22,152 bases of DNA from a virus. The DNA lies in IMG/VR virus record IMGVR_UViG_3300027580_000028, positions 1-22,152 of that record, one strand, 5' to 3'. The translations under genes and the position numbers were made by a program. Below are positions 1 through 6,787 of the stretch, piece by piece. Under the pieces are notes generated by a model, which worked only from the letters and a program-made list of their open reading frames with translations, did not search any database and was not told the origin of the DNA. Each line of letters begins with the position of its first letter. The first letter of the stretch is position 1.

Positions 1-395
1 ACCTCTTCGGGCGTCGACATCGCCGTTCCCTCGGGGCCGATCTGCCAGCGTGAGTCGGAGCCGTACCAGAAGTCGCGGACAGATAGGTAGCCCTCGTCGT
101 CTTCGTTGGGCTCGTCGGCGCTTGGGTGCGGGACGATGTCGAAGCCGTAGCCCGCCTCGTAGCGAGCCTTCTTGCGGACGCACGCTTGGTGAGTCTCGTT
201 GAGCTCCTGGAACGCCGCCAGCGTCTCGGGGTTGTACGGCGGCTGGATGCCTCGCCCGACGTCGGTGGCGATGTGGCGCTCGTCCAGCTGGGTCGTCTCT
301 TCGGCCTTGGACATCGTCGACTGGTTGCCCAGCGTGTCGACCGTCAGGCCGATCTCATCGCCCCCGTCGTCGTCGTCCGGTGTGTCAGAACTCAT
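1..395 (-). CDS. Phage portal protein, N-terminal part (cut by window edge)
   Basis: The ATG at 395-393 overlaps the TGA of the terminase gene (ATGA), and the frame stays open for 131 codons to the left edge. Portal proteins form the dodecameric ring at the capsid vertex through which the terminase pumps DNA. The visible N-terminus is acidic (MSSDTPDDDD), then carries a block LAAFQELNETHQACVRKKA followed by YEAGYGFDIVP. This matches the PBSX/HK97-type portal pattern of a helix with a conserved N-x-x-H, then a 'G-x-G-F/W' strand. The position directly after TerS and TerL is the classical packaging-gene order. Most of the protein lies outside the window, so the call rests on this motif and on synteny. 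Confidence 0.82.
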   Translation of the reverse strand, partial: MSSDTPDDDDGGDEIGLTVDTLGNQSTMSKAEETTQLDERHIATDVGRGIQPPYNPETLAAFQELNETHQACVRKKARYEAGYGFDIVPHPSADEPNEDDEGYLSVRDFWYGSDSRWQIGPEGTAMSTPEE

Positions 396-1996
396 AGGTA
401 GCTCACTCCGTTGGAGTCGTCATCGTCGCCGGCGTCGTCCTGCCCGTACTCGAACCGCCGCAGCCCCTGCTCGGCCATGTACCACGCCGCGATGAGGTCA
501 GGCGTGTGACCAGAGAGGCGGCCGTCATCGAGCTCAAGCGAGAGCGCCGCCTGGATCCAGTCTTCCGTGGCGTCGTGCCCGCGGTAGAACTGGATGCCGC
601 CCTGGTCGACGAGCGTCCGCAGTCGCGGGATGCCGTTCTCCCACGAGTGCTTCTTCCCCGACGTCGAGATCCCGGTCACCTTCGCCCGCAACTCCGGCGA
701 GAACTCGATGGCGTCGTTGACGACGTACTGCTGCATCCCGTTGTCCTCGATGACGATGAGCGCCGGGTCGTACCGCCGGTCGTACTCCTGGAGGCGCGCC
801 TTGATCGTCGACGGCGACATCCCCTGCTCGGCGTGGGCGTCGAGGAGCACGCGCTCGCCGGACCGTCGGAGCAGCTGGACGACGAACGCCGCGTCGTCAC
901 CCGTGGGACTCTGCGCCGGGTCGTGGCCAACGACGATCGCCTCGCCGCTCCCGGCGCGGTACTTCCGCGGCGGCTCGCGCCCACGGATAGAGCAGCCGCC
1001 CTGGTCGACGTCCGCGTCGACGTCGGCGGAGTCGAGGAGGTTGCCCGACGCCCCGCGGATGACCATACAGAACTCCCGCCAAAACAGGTGCGGGCTCATC
1101 TGCTCGTACTTGTCGCGGAGGTACTGACCTCCGCGCGCCTCGGGCCAGAGCACGTGGACAGTATCGCCGCCCTCCGAGAGCGGGTTGTCGACCTCGGTGT
1201 ACAGCTCCTCAGGCGGACGGCGAACCTCCCAGTCGGCATCGCTCCGGAACTCCTGGTCCCAGACCTCGAGGACGGCCGGGTACTCGGTAAAGTCGTACGC
1301 CTCGCGAGTGGCGATGTGTCGGTAGATGTCGTCGGGTGCCTTCCGCGTCCCGATGATGGCGGTCTTCCCCGAGTCCTTTACCATCGGTACGGTGACACCC
1401 TCGATCCACGTGAGGATCTCGTCGGTGCCGCCGTCGCCGCGCTCCTTGATGACGTCGTCAAGGATAAGCAGATGCGACCGGTCGCCCTCGATGCCGCCGA
1501 AGAGCCACCCGGCGTACAGCATCGACCCGTTCTGGAACTCCTTCGCCTCCTTGGTGTCGCGGACGGTGGCTGAGTTGAGCGTGGTGAGCCACTCGTTCCG
1601 GTCGACCATCTTCCAGAACTCGGTGTCCGCCTTCTTGTGCGCCTGACCTCGTGTGTTGGTAATCCAGTGAGCGCGGAACCCGTCAATGTACTCGAGGCAG
1701 GCGATGAGGTAGCCTAGCGTGAACGTCGTCTTCAGCGAGTCACGGTGGGCAAGCATCCCGATGTTCTGATCCGACTCGAACTGCTTTGCCCAGTGGACGT
1801 GGACATCGCCGATCGGGACGTGTGAATCCCGCTCGCCCTCCATGTATCCCTCGGTGAGGCGGTTGAAGTAGACATCCCACGGGCAGCCGTCAAACGGGTT
1901 ATGTGTTTCTCGGCGTACTTCGGGATTCTCCTCGTACTTTTTCCAGATCTGATCAGCCTCGGCCGCCGGGTCGATGTCGTCGACAGCGCTACTCAT
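392..1996 (-). CDS. terL: Terminase large subunit (packaging ATPase/nuclease)
   Basis: A 534-residue two-domain packaging motor. The N-terminal ATPase has a Walker A-like loop HRDSLKTT (residues 84-91), which is of the variant type common in terminases rather than GxxxxGKT. The Walker B motif is LLILDD (176-181). The C-terminal RNase H-like nuclease shows its acidic residues in VVGHDPAQ (D359), IVIEDNG (about 416-418) and GHTPDLIAAW (D500). The start at 1996 (MSSAVDDIDP) was chosen because the open frame upstream of it runs through the TerS gene and gives basic, low-complexity sequence. A second ATG six bases upstream (2002) is also possible. An AGG-type Shine-Dalgarno sits upstream of both. 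The gene overlaps TerS by 8 bases and the portal gene by 4. Full length is normal for the family. Confidence 0.95.
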   Translation of the reverse strand: MSSAVDDIDPAAEADQIWKKYEENPEVRRETHNPFDGCPWDVYFNRLTEGYMEGERDSHVPIGDVHVHWAKQFESDQNIGMLAHRDSLKTTFTLGYLIACLEYIDGFRAHWITNTRGQAHKKADTEFWKMVDRNEWLTTLNSATVRDTKEAKEFQNGSMLYAGWLFGGIEGDRSHLLILDDVIKERGDGGTDEILTWIEGVTVPMVKDSGKTAIIGTRKAPDDIYRHIATREAYDFTEYPAVLEVWDQEFRSDADWEVRRPPEELYTEVDNPLSEGGDTVHVLWPEARGGQYLRDKYEQMSPHLFWREFCMVIRGASGNLLDSADVDADVDQGGCSIRGREPPRKYRAGSGEAIVVGHDPAQSPTGDDAAFVVQLLRRSGERVLLDAHAEQGMSPSTIKARLQEYDRRYDPALIVIEDNGMQQYVVNDAIEFSPELRAKVTGISTSGKKHSWENGIPRLRTLVDQGGIQFYRGHDATEDWIQAALSLELDDGRLSGHTPDLIAAWYMAEQGLRRFEYGQDDAGDDDDSNGVSYL

Positions 1997-2513
1997 TGGC
2001 ATCTGCCTCGTACTTCCGCTGGAGCGTTTCCCGAAGCACGTCCTTCGTCTTGTCGTCGACAGAGTGTTCGGTGGTCTGGTTGACGTCGGCCTCAACCTCT
2101 CGCTTCTCCGTCTTCTTGTAGTCGAACGAGCTCGCCAGGAGGAACTTCGCCATCGACGTGTCGACATCGTCGTCGCGGAGGCCGCCCTCGATGAGCTCGG
2201 ACTCGCCTCGTGCGCGGGCGCGCTCGAAGGCCGTGCGAAAATCCTCATGAGCATCGAGGTAGCGCAGAAGCGATGCTTTGTCGACGCCCGCGGCACGAGC
2301 GCATCCCGCCTTCGACATCCCAGTCTCGGCTGCTTCGAGGACATCGGCATGGTCGTCCTCCCCGATGGCGAAGTCGCGCCCCTGTGGGTTCTCGACATCG
2401 TCGTCATCCGAGCCATGGGTGGGGATCCAGCACGAGCCGTCCTCGCCAGCAGGGTTCTGGCACGGCTCGTCGTCCGTGGTGTCGGCGCCGCATAGCTCAG
2501 TGTCGTCGGTCAT
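1989..2513 (-). CDS. terS: Terminase small subunit
   Basis: 174 residues. The DNA-recognition partner of TerL is expected immediately upstream, and that is where this gene sits (8-base overlap). Residues 8-34 hold a Cys/His knuckle (C8, C18, C28, H33) of the 'CGA...CQNPAG...CW..HG' type that haloarchaeal TerS-like proteins often carry. A helix-turn-helix follows (EAAETGMSKAGCARAAGV then ASLLRYLDAHEDFR), with the typical small-terminase arrangement of recognition helix and 'F..A...AR..GE' helix. The C-terminal third is charged and probably mediates oligomerisation or TerL contact. The start ATG at 2513 overlaps the stop of the upstream zinc protein. The call is based on the HTH pattern and on synteny. 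Confidence 0.86.
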   Translation of the reverse strand: MTDDTELCGADTTDDEPCQNPAGEDGSCWIPTHGSDDDDVENPQGRDFAIGEDDHADVLEAAETGMSKAGCARAAGVDKASLLRYLDAHEDFRTAFERARARGESELIEGGLRDDDVDTSMAKFLLASSFDYKKTEKREVEADVNQTTEHSVDDKTKDVLRETLQRKYEADANE

Positions 2514-2671
2514 GGTGTCGAACAGATCAGGCAGTCAGCATCGTCGCACGTCTCGCGGTGGCTCGGAATCTCGTCGGCGACGTCTTCGATACAGTCCATA
2601 CACTTGTCCCGGTAGCGTCCGCCCGGGTTCGTCTCCTGGAGCTCCTCGTCGCATCGGTCGCAGGTCGGCAT
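2510..2671 (-). CDS. Small zinc-finger protein (53 aa)
   Basis: A 53-residue frame starts with MPTCDRCDEEL. It contains two CxxC knuckles (C4/C7 and C24/C27), followed by H38, C42, C47 and C50, enough ligands for two zinc ions. The start ATG shares one base with the stop of the upstream membrane-protein gene (TGATG). Its TGA overlaps the TerS ATG (ATGA), so it is translationally coupled in the packaging operon. Cys-rich microproteins of this kind are common in haloarchaeal viruses, where they may bind nucleic acid or protein partners. No specific function can be assigned. Confidence 0.8.
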   Translation of the reverse strand: MPTCDRCDEELQETNPGGRYRDKCMDCIEDVADEIPSHRETCDDADCLICSTP

Positions 2672-2985
2672 CAGTCCTCGTCGTTGCGTGTCTCCATCTG
2701 AACTTCGCGGGCGGCCTGAAGCAGCGAGAGGTACTCGCCGAGCTCGACGCCATTGAACGTCGCGAGGAAGGCGAGCGCCGACGCCGCGATCAGCGTGGCG
2801 TCGCCTCCTTGGGAGATGGCGTACGTGGAGAACGCGAGCGCGCCGACGTTGACGACGGTCGCCTTCAGGAGCTTGAGCTTCTTCAGCATCGGAAGAGGGG
2901 TGCCGTCATCGTTGATCGTCGTCTTGTACTCGTCGACGACGTCGTCGCGGCAGTACCACGGACGCGAGCGTTGTGCGGTCGTCAT
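2671..2985 (-). CDS. Small two-helix membrane protein, function unknown
   Basis: 104 residues from MTTAQRSRPWYC. A hydrophilic N-terminal half is followed by two hydrophobic segments of membrane-spanning length, about residues 39-58 and 62-80. They are separated by a short GG-containing turn, and the tail is charged. The start at 2985 was chosen because it makes an ATGA overlap with the upstream 39-residue gene. A longer frame reaching 3045 would overlap that gene extensively. A small two-span protein in a late operon could be a holin-like or entry/assembly membrane protein, but nothing in the sequence fixes this. Confidence 0.78.
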   Translation of the reverse strand: MTTAQRSRPWYCRDDVVDEYKTTINDDGTPLPMLKKLKLLKATVVNVGALAFSTYAISQGGDATLIAASALAFLATFNGVELGEYLSLLQAAREVQMETRNDED

Positions 2986-3101
2986 GAGACATCCATCAGA
3001 GGGTGGCAGTCGCAGGGTCTCGCGGAGCTGTACGCACACCCGCACTCCGGGCAGCGATTCGGTCGGTACGTCGGCGTTCGCGGTGGGTAAGCGTCGGTCA
3101 T
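2982..3101 (-). CDS. Micro zinc-finger protein (39 aa)
   Basis: A 39-residue frame beginning MTDAYPPRTP. Its Cys cluster is CPECGC (C17, C20, C22) followed by CDCH (C30, C32, H33), consistent with one zinc site. It starts 4 bases after the stop of the upstream 53-residue gene and ends in an ATGA overlap with the membrane-protein gene. The coupling at both ends and the Cys spacing support a real gene despite its size. Function is unknown. Confidence 0.72.
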   Translation of the reverse strand: MTDAYPPRTPTYRPNRCPECGCAYSSARPCDCHPLMDVS

Positions 3102-3105
3102 GGTC

Positions 3106-3267
3106 CTAGCGGTAGTCGCGAAGGTCGAGCGGGTCGCGCATCGAGATCCACGCGCGGCTTCCCGACGGGTCGTAGAACGCGAGCGGACTCGCCTCGCCCT
3201 CGGTCGTGACGACGGACACCGTGTCCGTGTCGAATTGGTGGCTGGCGGTAGGGTCCTGATGCATCAT
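3106..3267 (-). CDS. Hypothetical protein (53 aa)
   Basis: 53 residues starting MMHQDPTASH and ending in a DPLDLRDYR tail. It is acidic, without Cys clusters or membrane segments. The core (LAFYDPSGSRAWISM) resembles small haloarchaeal proteins with a 'D....AWI..D..V.L' ending, which are frequent in haloviruses and have no known role. The ATG at 3267 overlaps the stop of the phosphoesterase gene (ATGA). A second ATG follows directly, so the start may be one codon downstream. Confidence 0.74.
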   Translation of the reverse strand: MMHQDPTASHQFDTDTVSVVTTEGEASPLAFYDPSGSRAWISMRDPLDLRDYR

Positions 3268-4694
3268 TCTCCGATTTTGCCGTCGAACTTCCGCGGGTCG
3301 ATCGGGAACACGCCGGTGACACCGTCGTCGCTCACACCGTGACACGTCGCGATGTCCGGCTCGTTCAGTCCGTCGACCTCGCCGAGCTTCCGCGGATACT
3401 CTCCCACGGGCAACGGCGACGCTGTGACGAAGATCGGCGGGCCGTTCCACGGGATGCGGCCGGAGACGTGGTAGTGACCCATCCAGATGATGTCGACCGC
3501 CTGCCCGAAGTTGAGCGAGTCGACGACCGTCGAGAGCCACTCCTTCTTTCGCGACGACGTCTCTGCCTGTGGCTTCCGATCCTGCCCGTGACGGAGTTGG
3601 CCGTGTATCTCACCGTCACGCAGCCAGAACGGCGTCGGCGACCCAGCTCGGCCGATGTTGAACCCGACGTTTTCGCAGTGTCCGACCTCGGCGAGCTCGC
3701 CGACTGCGTTTCGGATCGACTTGTAGAGGAGGAGGTCGGCGTTCGCCTGTTTCGATGAGCCGGACGCGCGGATATCGCCGTGGTTGCCCGCCTGGCAGAT
3801 GATGACGACGTTGTCAAACGCCTGCGAGTAGGCTTTCACCTGCCGCATGAGCGGCGAGTGGAGTGTATCGGTCTGCTCGTCAAGCCACTGGTCGAGGTTC
3901 TCGTGTTGGCCCTCGTAGATGCCCTCGTTGGTGACGAAGTCGCCACCCCAGAGCAGATACGCCGTATCGTAGTCGCTGGCGTGTTTCTTAGCAAGCGCGA
4001 GCGATCGGTCCGTGATGTAGTCGATGATCGGGGGAAGGTCCTCGCTCTGATGGACGATTGAGTCATCGTACCCACGGACAAGATCGCCAGCGTGGAGGTC
4101 CGTCATGTGGACCACCCAGTCCTCGTTTCCGTCGGTCGCCGTCGTGTCTATCTCGGGTGTGTCGATCCGCTTCCACGCCTTGACGAGCTCGTTGTGGCGC
4201 TTCTCCCACCAGCGGTTCGCCTTCCGGGTGCGGGTGCCCTTGTGCTCGCTCGACCGGAGTGTATGGTCGCCCTCGATCTCGAAGAGGTCGGCCGTTTCGT
4301 CGTGGTATATCTGCCACCCCTTCGCCTCGAGCGTCTGGAAGTAGCTCTCGATGACGGGCGGTGACTCGCCGAGGTCGTCAGCAAGCTCCTCGGTGTCGGT
4401 CGCGGTTTGGAGCTGGTGGAGGATGTACCGTTCGCGTTCGGTCAGGTCGGACGGATCAGGTTCCTCCGGAAGCGTGGTGTCCTCCTGACTGGTTGACTCG
4501 CCGTTAACGCGCGACCAGACGTGCGTCGCCTCGTCGTAGTCAAGCTCGACACCACGCTCCTGGACGGCTTCGCGATGGTCGCGAACGCTCCGAGCCGAGA
4601 TCCCCATCTCGTCGGCGATCTCCCTCGAGGTCGCCGGGAGCGCGTTCAGGAAATCGCGTTGCCGGTCGGTGAACTCAGGCGTGTTGTCGTCCAT
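3264..4694 (-). CDS. Calcineurin-like metallophosphoesterase with N-terminal helix-turn-helix domains
   Basis: 476 residues. The C-terminal two thirds hold the full set of metallophosphoesterase motifs: MTDLHAGD (D199, H201), WGGDFV (D252), QAGNHGD (N304, H305), HGQLRHGQ (H364, H369) and MGHYHVSG (H407, H409). These bind a di-metal centre for phosphodiester or phosphomonoester hydrolysis. The first ~130 residues appear to carry two helix-turn-helix segments: TSREIADEMGISARSVRDHRE (about 22-42), and a second following LTERERYILHQL (about 84-125). A DNA-bound nuclease or phosphatase is therefore plausible. Related phosphoesterases occur next to terminase genes in tailed viruses. The substrate is not visible. 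The start at 4694 is the first ATG of the frame; the 356-base gene-free region lies upstream. Confidence 0.9.
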   Translation of the reverse strand: MDDNTPEFTDRQRDFLNALPATSREIADEMGISARSVRDHREAVQERGVELDYDEATHVWSRVNGESTSQEDTTLPEEPDPSDLTERERYILHQLQTATDTEELADDLGESPPVIESYFQTLEAKGWQIYHDETADLFEIEGDHTLRSSEHKGTRTRKANRWWEKRHNELVKAWKRIDTPEIDTTATDGNEDWVVHMTDLHAGDLVRGYDDSIVHQSEDLPPIIDYITDRSLALAKKHASDYDTAYLLWGGDFVTNEGIYEGQHENLDQWLDEQTDTLHSPLMRQVKAYSQAFDNVVIICQAGNHGDIRASGSSKQANADLLLYKSIRNAVGELAEVGHCENVGFNIGRAGSPTPFWLRDGEIHGQLRHGQDRKPQAETSSRKKEWLSTVVDSLNFGQAVDIIWMGHYHVSGRIPWNGPPIFVTASPLPVGEYPRKLGEVDGLNEPDIATCHGVSDDGVTGVFPIDPRKFDGKIGE

Positions 4695-4714
4695 TTGGAG
4701 TGGAAACGGAGGGG
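4694..4714 (+). other. Origin-recognition-box-like sequence (possible)
   Basis: The plus strand reads GGAGTGGAAACGGAGGGG just upstream of the phosphoesterase start. Haloarchaeal origin recognition boxes bound by Orc1/Cdc6 typically contain a TGGAAAC core followed after a few bases by a run of G. Both elements are present here, in a 356-base stretch without genes. Only one box is clear; functional origins normally have several. A chance match is possible. Confidence 0.3.
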
Positions 4715-5050
4715 TATGTCACTGCGTGTCGAAGGGCTGCGCCGGGGATTGAACCCGGGACGAGGTGGCCGCGTAGCAGGCTTTGGTTTCGCCTACCCCA
4801 TAGCGGCGCTCGTCACCCGACCACGGGCACAGCAAGGCGACCGGACTTAGCAGGTTTGCTCGTGACAGCAACTGGAATGTCGTCGAAGCACACACGATCT
4901 CGCCGAGACGGCGATTGTGCCGGTCGCTCGTGCGTCGGTACACTCCCTCGGGCGGACCTGGCCTCGCAGAGAAAAGCCGCGAGAACCACGCCTTCGGGAG
5001 ATGGTCACCGTCGGCCTCGAACCGACATCCACGCCTGAATACACGGGTGA
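4695..5050. other. Gene-free intergenic region
   Basis: This 356-base stretch has no supportable protein gene. It holds the two tRNA-like structures, the origin-box-like sequence at its left end, and a short hairpin near 4898-4914 (TCGCC-gagac-GGCGA). Both flanking genes are minus strand, so the region is probably transcribed as part of the left operon. Confidence 0.7.
4735..4834 (-). ncRNA. tRNA-like structured RNA 1 (T-arm plus extended hairpin)
   Basis: On the minus strand a perfect T-arm is present: CCGGG, loop TTCAATC, CCCGG (4758-4742). It is followed by CGCAGC, which can pair with GCTGTG at 4833-4828 as an acceptor-like stem (one G-U pair). Between them is a long nested hairpin: GACGAG (4814-4809) with CTCGTC (4764-4759), GCCGC (4807-4803) with GCGGC (4772-4768), and GTAGGC with GCCTGC inside. 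A CGT/ACG D-stem-like pairing sits at 4825-4811. No normal seven-base anticodon loop with U33 can be drawn, so this may be a tRNA with an intron, a decayed tRNA, or a tRNA-like RNA. Amino-acid identity cannot be assigned. Confidence 0.45.
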
Positions 5051-5052
5051 CT
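5002..5052 (-). ncRNA. tRNA-like structure 2 (acceptor plus T-arm only)
   Basis: On the minus strand a perfect T-arm (GTCGG, loop TTCGAGG, CCGAC) is followed by GGTGACC and an A in the discriminator position. The upstream GTCACC pairs with GGTGAC for six base pairs. Only about 19 bases lie between the 5' acceptor strand and the T-arm, so there is no room for both a D-arm and an anticodon arm. It starts on the stop codon of the upstream gene. This may be a tRNA remnant, a 3' half, or a mini-tRNA-like RNA. Confidence 0.35.
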
Positions 5053-5395
5053 ATCGCTCGTGATCACGGTGCTTCTCGCGCCGAATCGCCTCGCGGACGT
5101 CGCGGAGCTGGCCTTCTGTCCAGCCGGACGCGAGAGCGACCTCCTGGTCGACGCCCTGGGGGTATCCCGTCACGACCTCGCGAGTCTCGGGGTCGAGGAC
5201 GAGCCGGTAATGAACACCGTCGACCCACTGCTCGGTCGCGACGTAGCCGTTGCCGAGCTCGTGGCGAACGCCCTCCTCGATACACGCACGGATGGCCTCG
5301 CCGTCGAGGAACCGACTCGGCTTTCGGACACGATCACCGAGGTGTGGCGTCGGACTCCACGCGCTCGGCTCGCGAGGGAGCTGCTCGGCGCTCAT
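5051..5395 (-). CDS. Hypothetical protein (114 aa)
   Basis: 114 acidic residues starting MSAEQLPREP. The middle reads as an alpha/beta domain (AIRACIEEGVRHELGNGY, then HYRLVLDPETREVVTGYP). The C-terminal helix WTEGQLRDVREAIRREKHRD is strongly charged. There are no Cys clusters, membrane segments or enzyme motifs. The ATG overlaps the stop of the upstream zinc protein (ATGA), and the TAG stop coincides with the start of the second tRNA-like structure. I do not recognise the family. Confidence 0.75.
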   Translation of the reverse strand: MSAEQLPREPSAWSPTPHLGDRVRKPSRFLDGEAIRACIEEGVRHELGNGYVATEQWVDGVHYRLVLDPETREVVTGYPQGVDQEVALASGWTEGQLRDVREAIRREKHRDHER

Positions 5396-5964
5396 GCCGG
5401 CACCTCGCGCCGGGAGTCCTCGTCCGAGTCGGCCGTGTCGTCCCGGGTGATCGCGGCCGTGATGGCCGCTTCGGTCGCCTCGCCGAGGCAGTCATCGGCA
5501 TGGCTGTTCTGTTCTCGGGCTCGAAGCGCTTCCTCGGCGAACTTCTGTCGGCTGATGCTGACGCCCTTCTCCTCCAGCGTCTCGATGGTGTTCTGGATCA
5601 GTTCGTGGAAGCGCTCACGCGACAATTCACGCGGTTGGCAGTCCGGCTTGTCGTCACAGTCAAATAGCCAACCGAGTGCGACCGCAGTCCTGTACTCCGA
5701 GCGCCGGTGATCGTCCCAAGGCCGATCAAACGCGTCCTCGGTGCCGCATCGGTCGCAGAAGTCCCCCCGCTCGTCTGTGATGTCAGGAGCCGGACCGTAG
5801 TCCTCTACTGTCCGAGTCGGATGCGGAGTGTGATGTGTCTCGTAGGTGCGCTTGTTGCCCCGCCGGTGTGGGTTGAGGCGTTCTACGCGCACGACCCGAA
5901 GGCACCCCAGACACACGTCTGAAGCGTCGAGCAGGTGCTCATGGTAGGCAGGTTGTTCAGGCAT
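5392..5964 (-). CDS. Haloviral zinc-binding protein of unknown function
   Basis: 190 residues from MPEQPAYHEHLLDASDVCLGC. Two CxxC knuckles (C18/C21 and C70/C73) flank a conserved-looking stretch RTYETHHTPH and VEDYGPAP. Further on are RERFHELIQNTIETLEEKGVSI and a helical C-terminus. The layout (HLLD..VCL.CLR.., then a second knuckle, then a 'F..L...L..LE.KGV..' helix) recurs in uncharacterised haloarchaeal virus proteins as I recall them. The start at 5964 was chosen because that family begins just before the HLLD motif. In-frame starts at 6033 (ATG) and 6060 (GTG) would add a Pro/Arg-rich tail. It probably binds one structural zinc. Confidence 0.78.
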   Translation of the reverse strand: MPEQPAYHEHLLDASDVCLGCLRVVRVERLNPHRRGNKRTYETHHTPHPTRTVEDYGPAPDITDERGDFCDRCGTEDAFDRPWDDHRRSEYRTAVALGWLFDCDDKPDCQPRELSRERFHELIQNTIETLEEKGVSISRQKFAEEALRAREQNSHADDCLGEATEAAITAAITRDDTADSDEDSRREVPA

Positions 5965-6145
5965 AGTTACAGAGGACTCACGACCGACCGTCTCTCCGGC
6001 CCTGTCATCTCGCGGCGGGTGTGGTGCCGTCATCAGCGCGATTGCCTCTGGTTCTGGCACCCTGCCGCGCCCGTCGCCGGGCTGTCGTCACCCGTGTGTT
6101 GCTTGGCCCCACGCTTAAGTCGTCGTGTGAATCCCATTCTGGGAG
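5965..6145. promoter_or_regulatory. Intergenic region with possible minus-strand promoter
   Basis: A 181-base gap inside the left operon. An AT-rich CTTAAG element lies near 6113-6119, flanked by GC-rich sequence, and could serve as a TATA-like box for transcription towards 5964. No inverted repeat or other gene is evident. Confidence 0.3.
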
Positions 6146-6403
6146 TCACCCTTTGACCCTCCATTCCGACTGCGGCGGATCGGTGTGACGCGGGGAACAG
6201 GAGACGAGGTTCTCGTCGTGGAGCTGACGGAGGGCACGGTGGATCGACGTCTCCGGGCGCGCCATCTGGTGGGTGAGCTGTCGGAGAGTCCGCGGGCCGT
6301 CGGCGTTGTAGAGCTCGAGGTAGACGAGCGACGCCGTCGGCGGGAGCTCGGCGAGACGCTCTCGCGTGCGTCGGTCGAGGTTGCCGAGTGCGGCGTCACT
6401 CAT
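6146..6403 (-). CDS. Small winged-helix DNA-binding protein
   Basis: 85 residues from MSDAALGNLD. The helix ASLVYLELYNADGPRTL is followed by a helix-turn-helix (LRQLTHQMARPETSIHRALRQL, about 40-61) and a wing (ENLVSCS...EWRV). This is the ArsR/MarR-like winged-helix plan common in haloarchaeal accessory regulators. The start at 6403 overlaps the end of the C2H2 gene by 8 bases; a longer frame would run through that gene. It may regulate the viral operon, but its target is unknown. Confidence 0.82.
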   Translation of the reverse strand: MSDAALGNLDRRTRERLAELPPTASLVYLELYNADGPRTLRQLTHQMARPETSIHRALRQLHDENLVSCSPRHTDPPQSEWRVKG

Positions 6404-6497
6404 CGTCGCCTCCATGGACGCGCTCCGCGTGGAGATCGCGCTGGCGCTCGCTTTGGAAGTATGCGAGGCACTCGTCACAGCTGTAGTACGGTGTCAC
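6396..6497 (-). CDS. C2H2 zinc-finger microprotein (33 aa), GTG start
   Basis: A 33-residue protein consisting almost only of one C2H2 finger: C7-x2-C10-x12-H23-x4-H28. The start is a GTG at 6497-6495 that overlaps the TGA of the upstream zinc-ribbon gene (GTGA), the same coupling used elsewhere in this window. C2H2 fingers of this spacing can bind DNA or proteins. Its size makes it easy to miss; the exact finger spacing and the coupled start are the support. Confidence 0.75.
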   Translation of the reverse strand: MTPYYSCDECLAYFQSERQRDLHAERVHGGDDE

Positions 6498-6787
6498 CGG
6501 ACCACCTCGTGGCCGCAGGTGAGACAGCGGCCATGCCGATTCTCTCGTGCTTCGCCCGGCGAGTGCGTCATGATGGCGTCGGTGCTTGGACAGCTCGGAT
6601 CGGTGTGGAGACGCGTGCCATCCGGCGAGCGTGGCTCGTACCACCGATCGACGGCGTCGTAGGCGATCGGTTCAGTCGGGTTCTCGCCCCAGCGCTCACC
6701 ACAGCCGTGACATGTCCAGCTATAGTACGGCCCCTGTGCGCCAGCGACGAGCAGGTCCGTCTCGCAGTTGGGGCACTCCTCAGTCAT
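6494..6787 (-). CDS. Zinc-ribbon protein (97 aa)
   Basis: 97 residues starting MTEECPNCET. Knuckles are CPNC (C5/C8), CHGC (C26/C29), and a distal C66 with CLTC (C88/C91) and nearby His. Two zinc sites are likely. The middle contains YDAVDRWYEPRSPDGTRLHTD, a segment seen in small haloarchaeal zinc proteins. The start at 6787 overlaps the upstream C2H2 gene by 8 bases. Role unknown; it could bind nucleic acid or serve as an adaptor. Confidence 0.8.
   Translation of the reverse strand: MTEECPNCETDLLVAGAQGPYYSWTCHGCGERWGENPTEPIAYDAVDRWYEPRSPDGTRLHTDPSCPSTDAIMTHSPGEARENRHGRCLTCGHEVVR

Noticed and set aside
506-1573. 355-codon plus-strand frame
   Set aside because: Antisense to TerL; composition is that of a reverse-complement shadow.
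1997-2416. N-terminal extension of TerL (open frame continues to 2416)
   Set aside because: The extra 140 codons overlap the TerS gene and encode Arg/Ser/Thr-rich low-complexity sequence, typical of a shadow frame in GC-rich DNA.
4735-5052. Calling two ordinary tRNA genes
   Set aside because: T-arms and acceptor-like stems are present, but no standard anticodon loop with U33 can be drawn for the first, and the second is too short for D and anticodon arms. Kept as tRNA-like structures.
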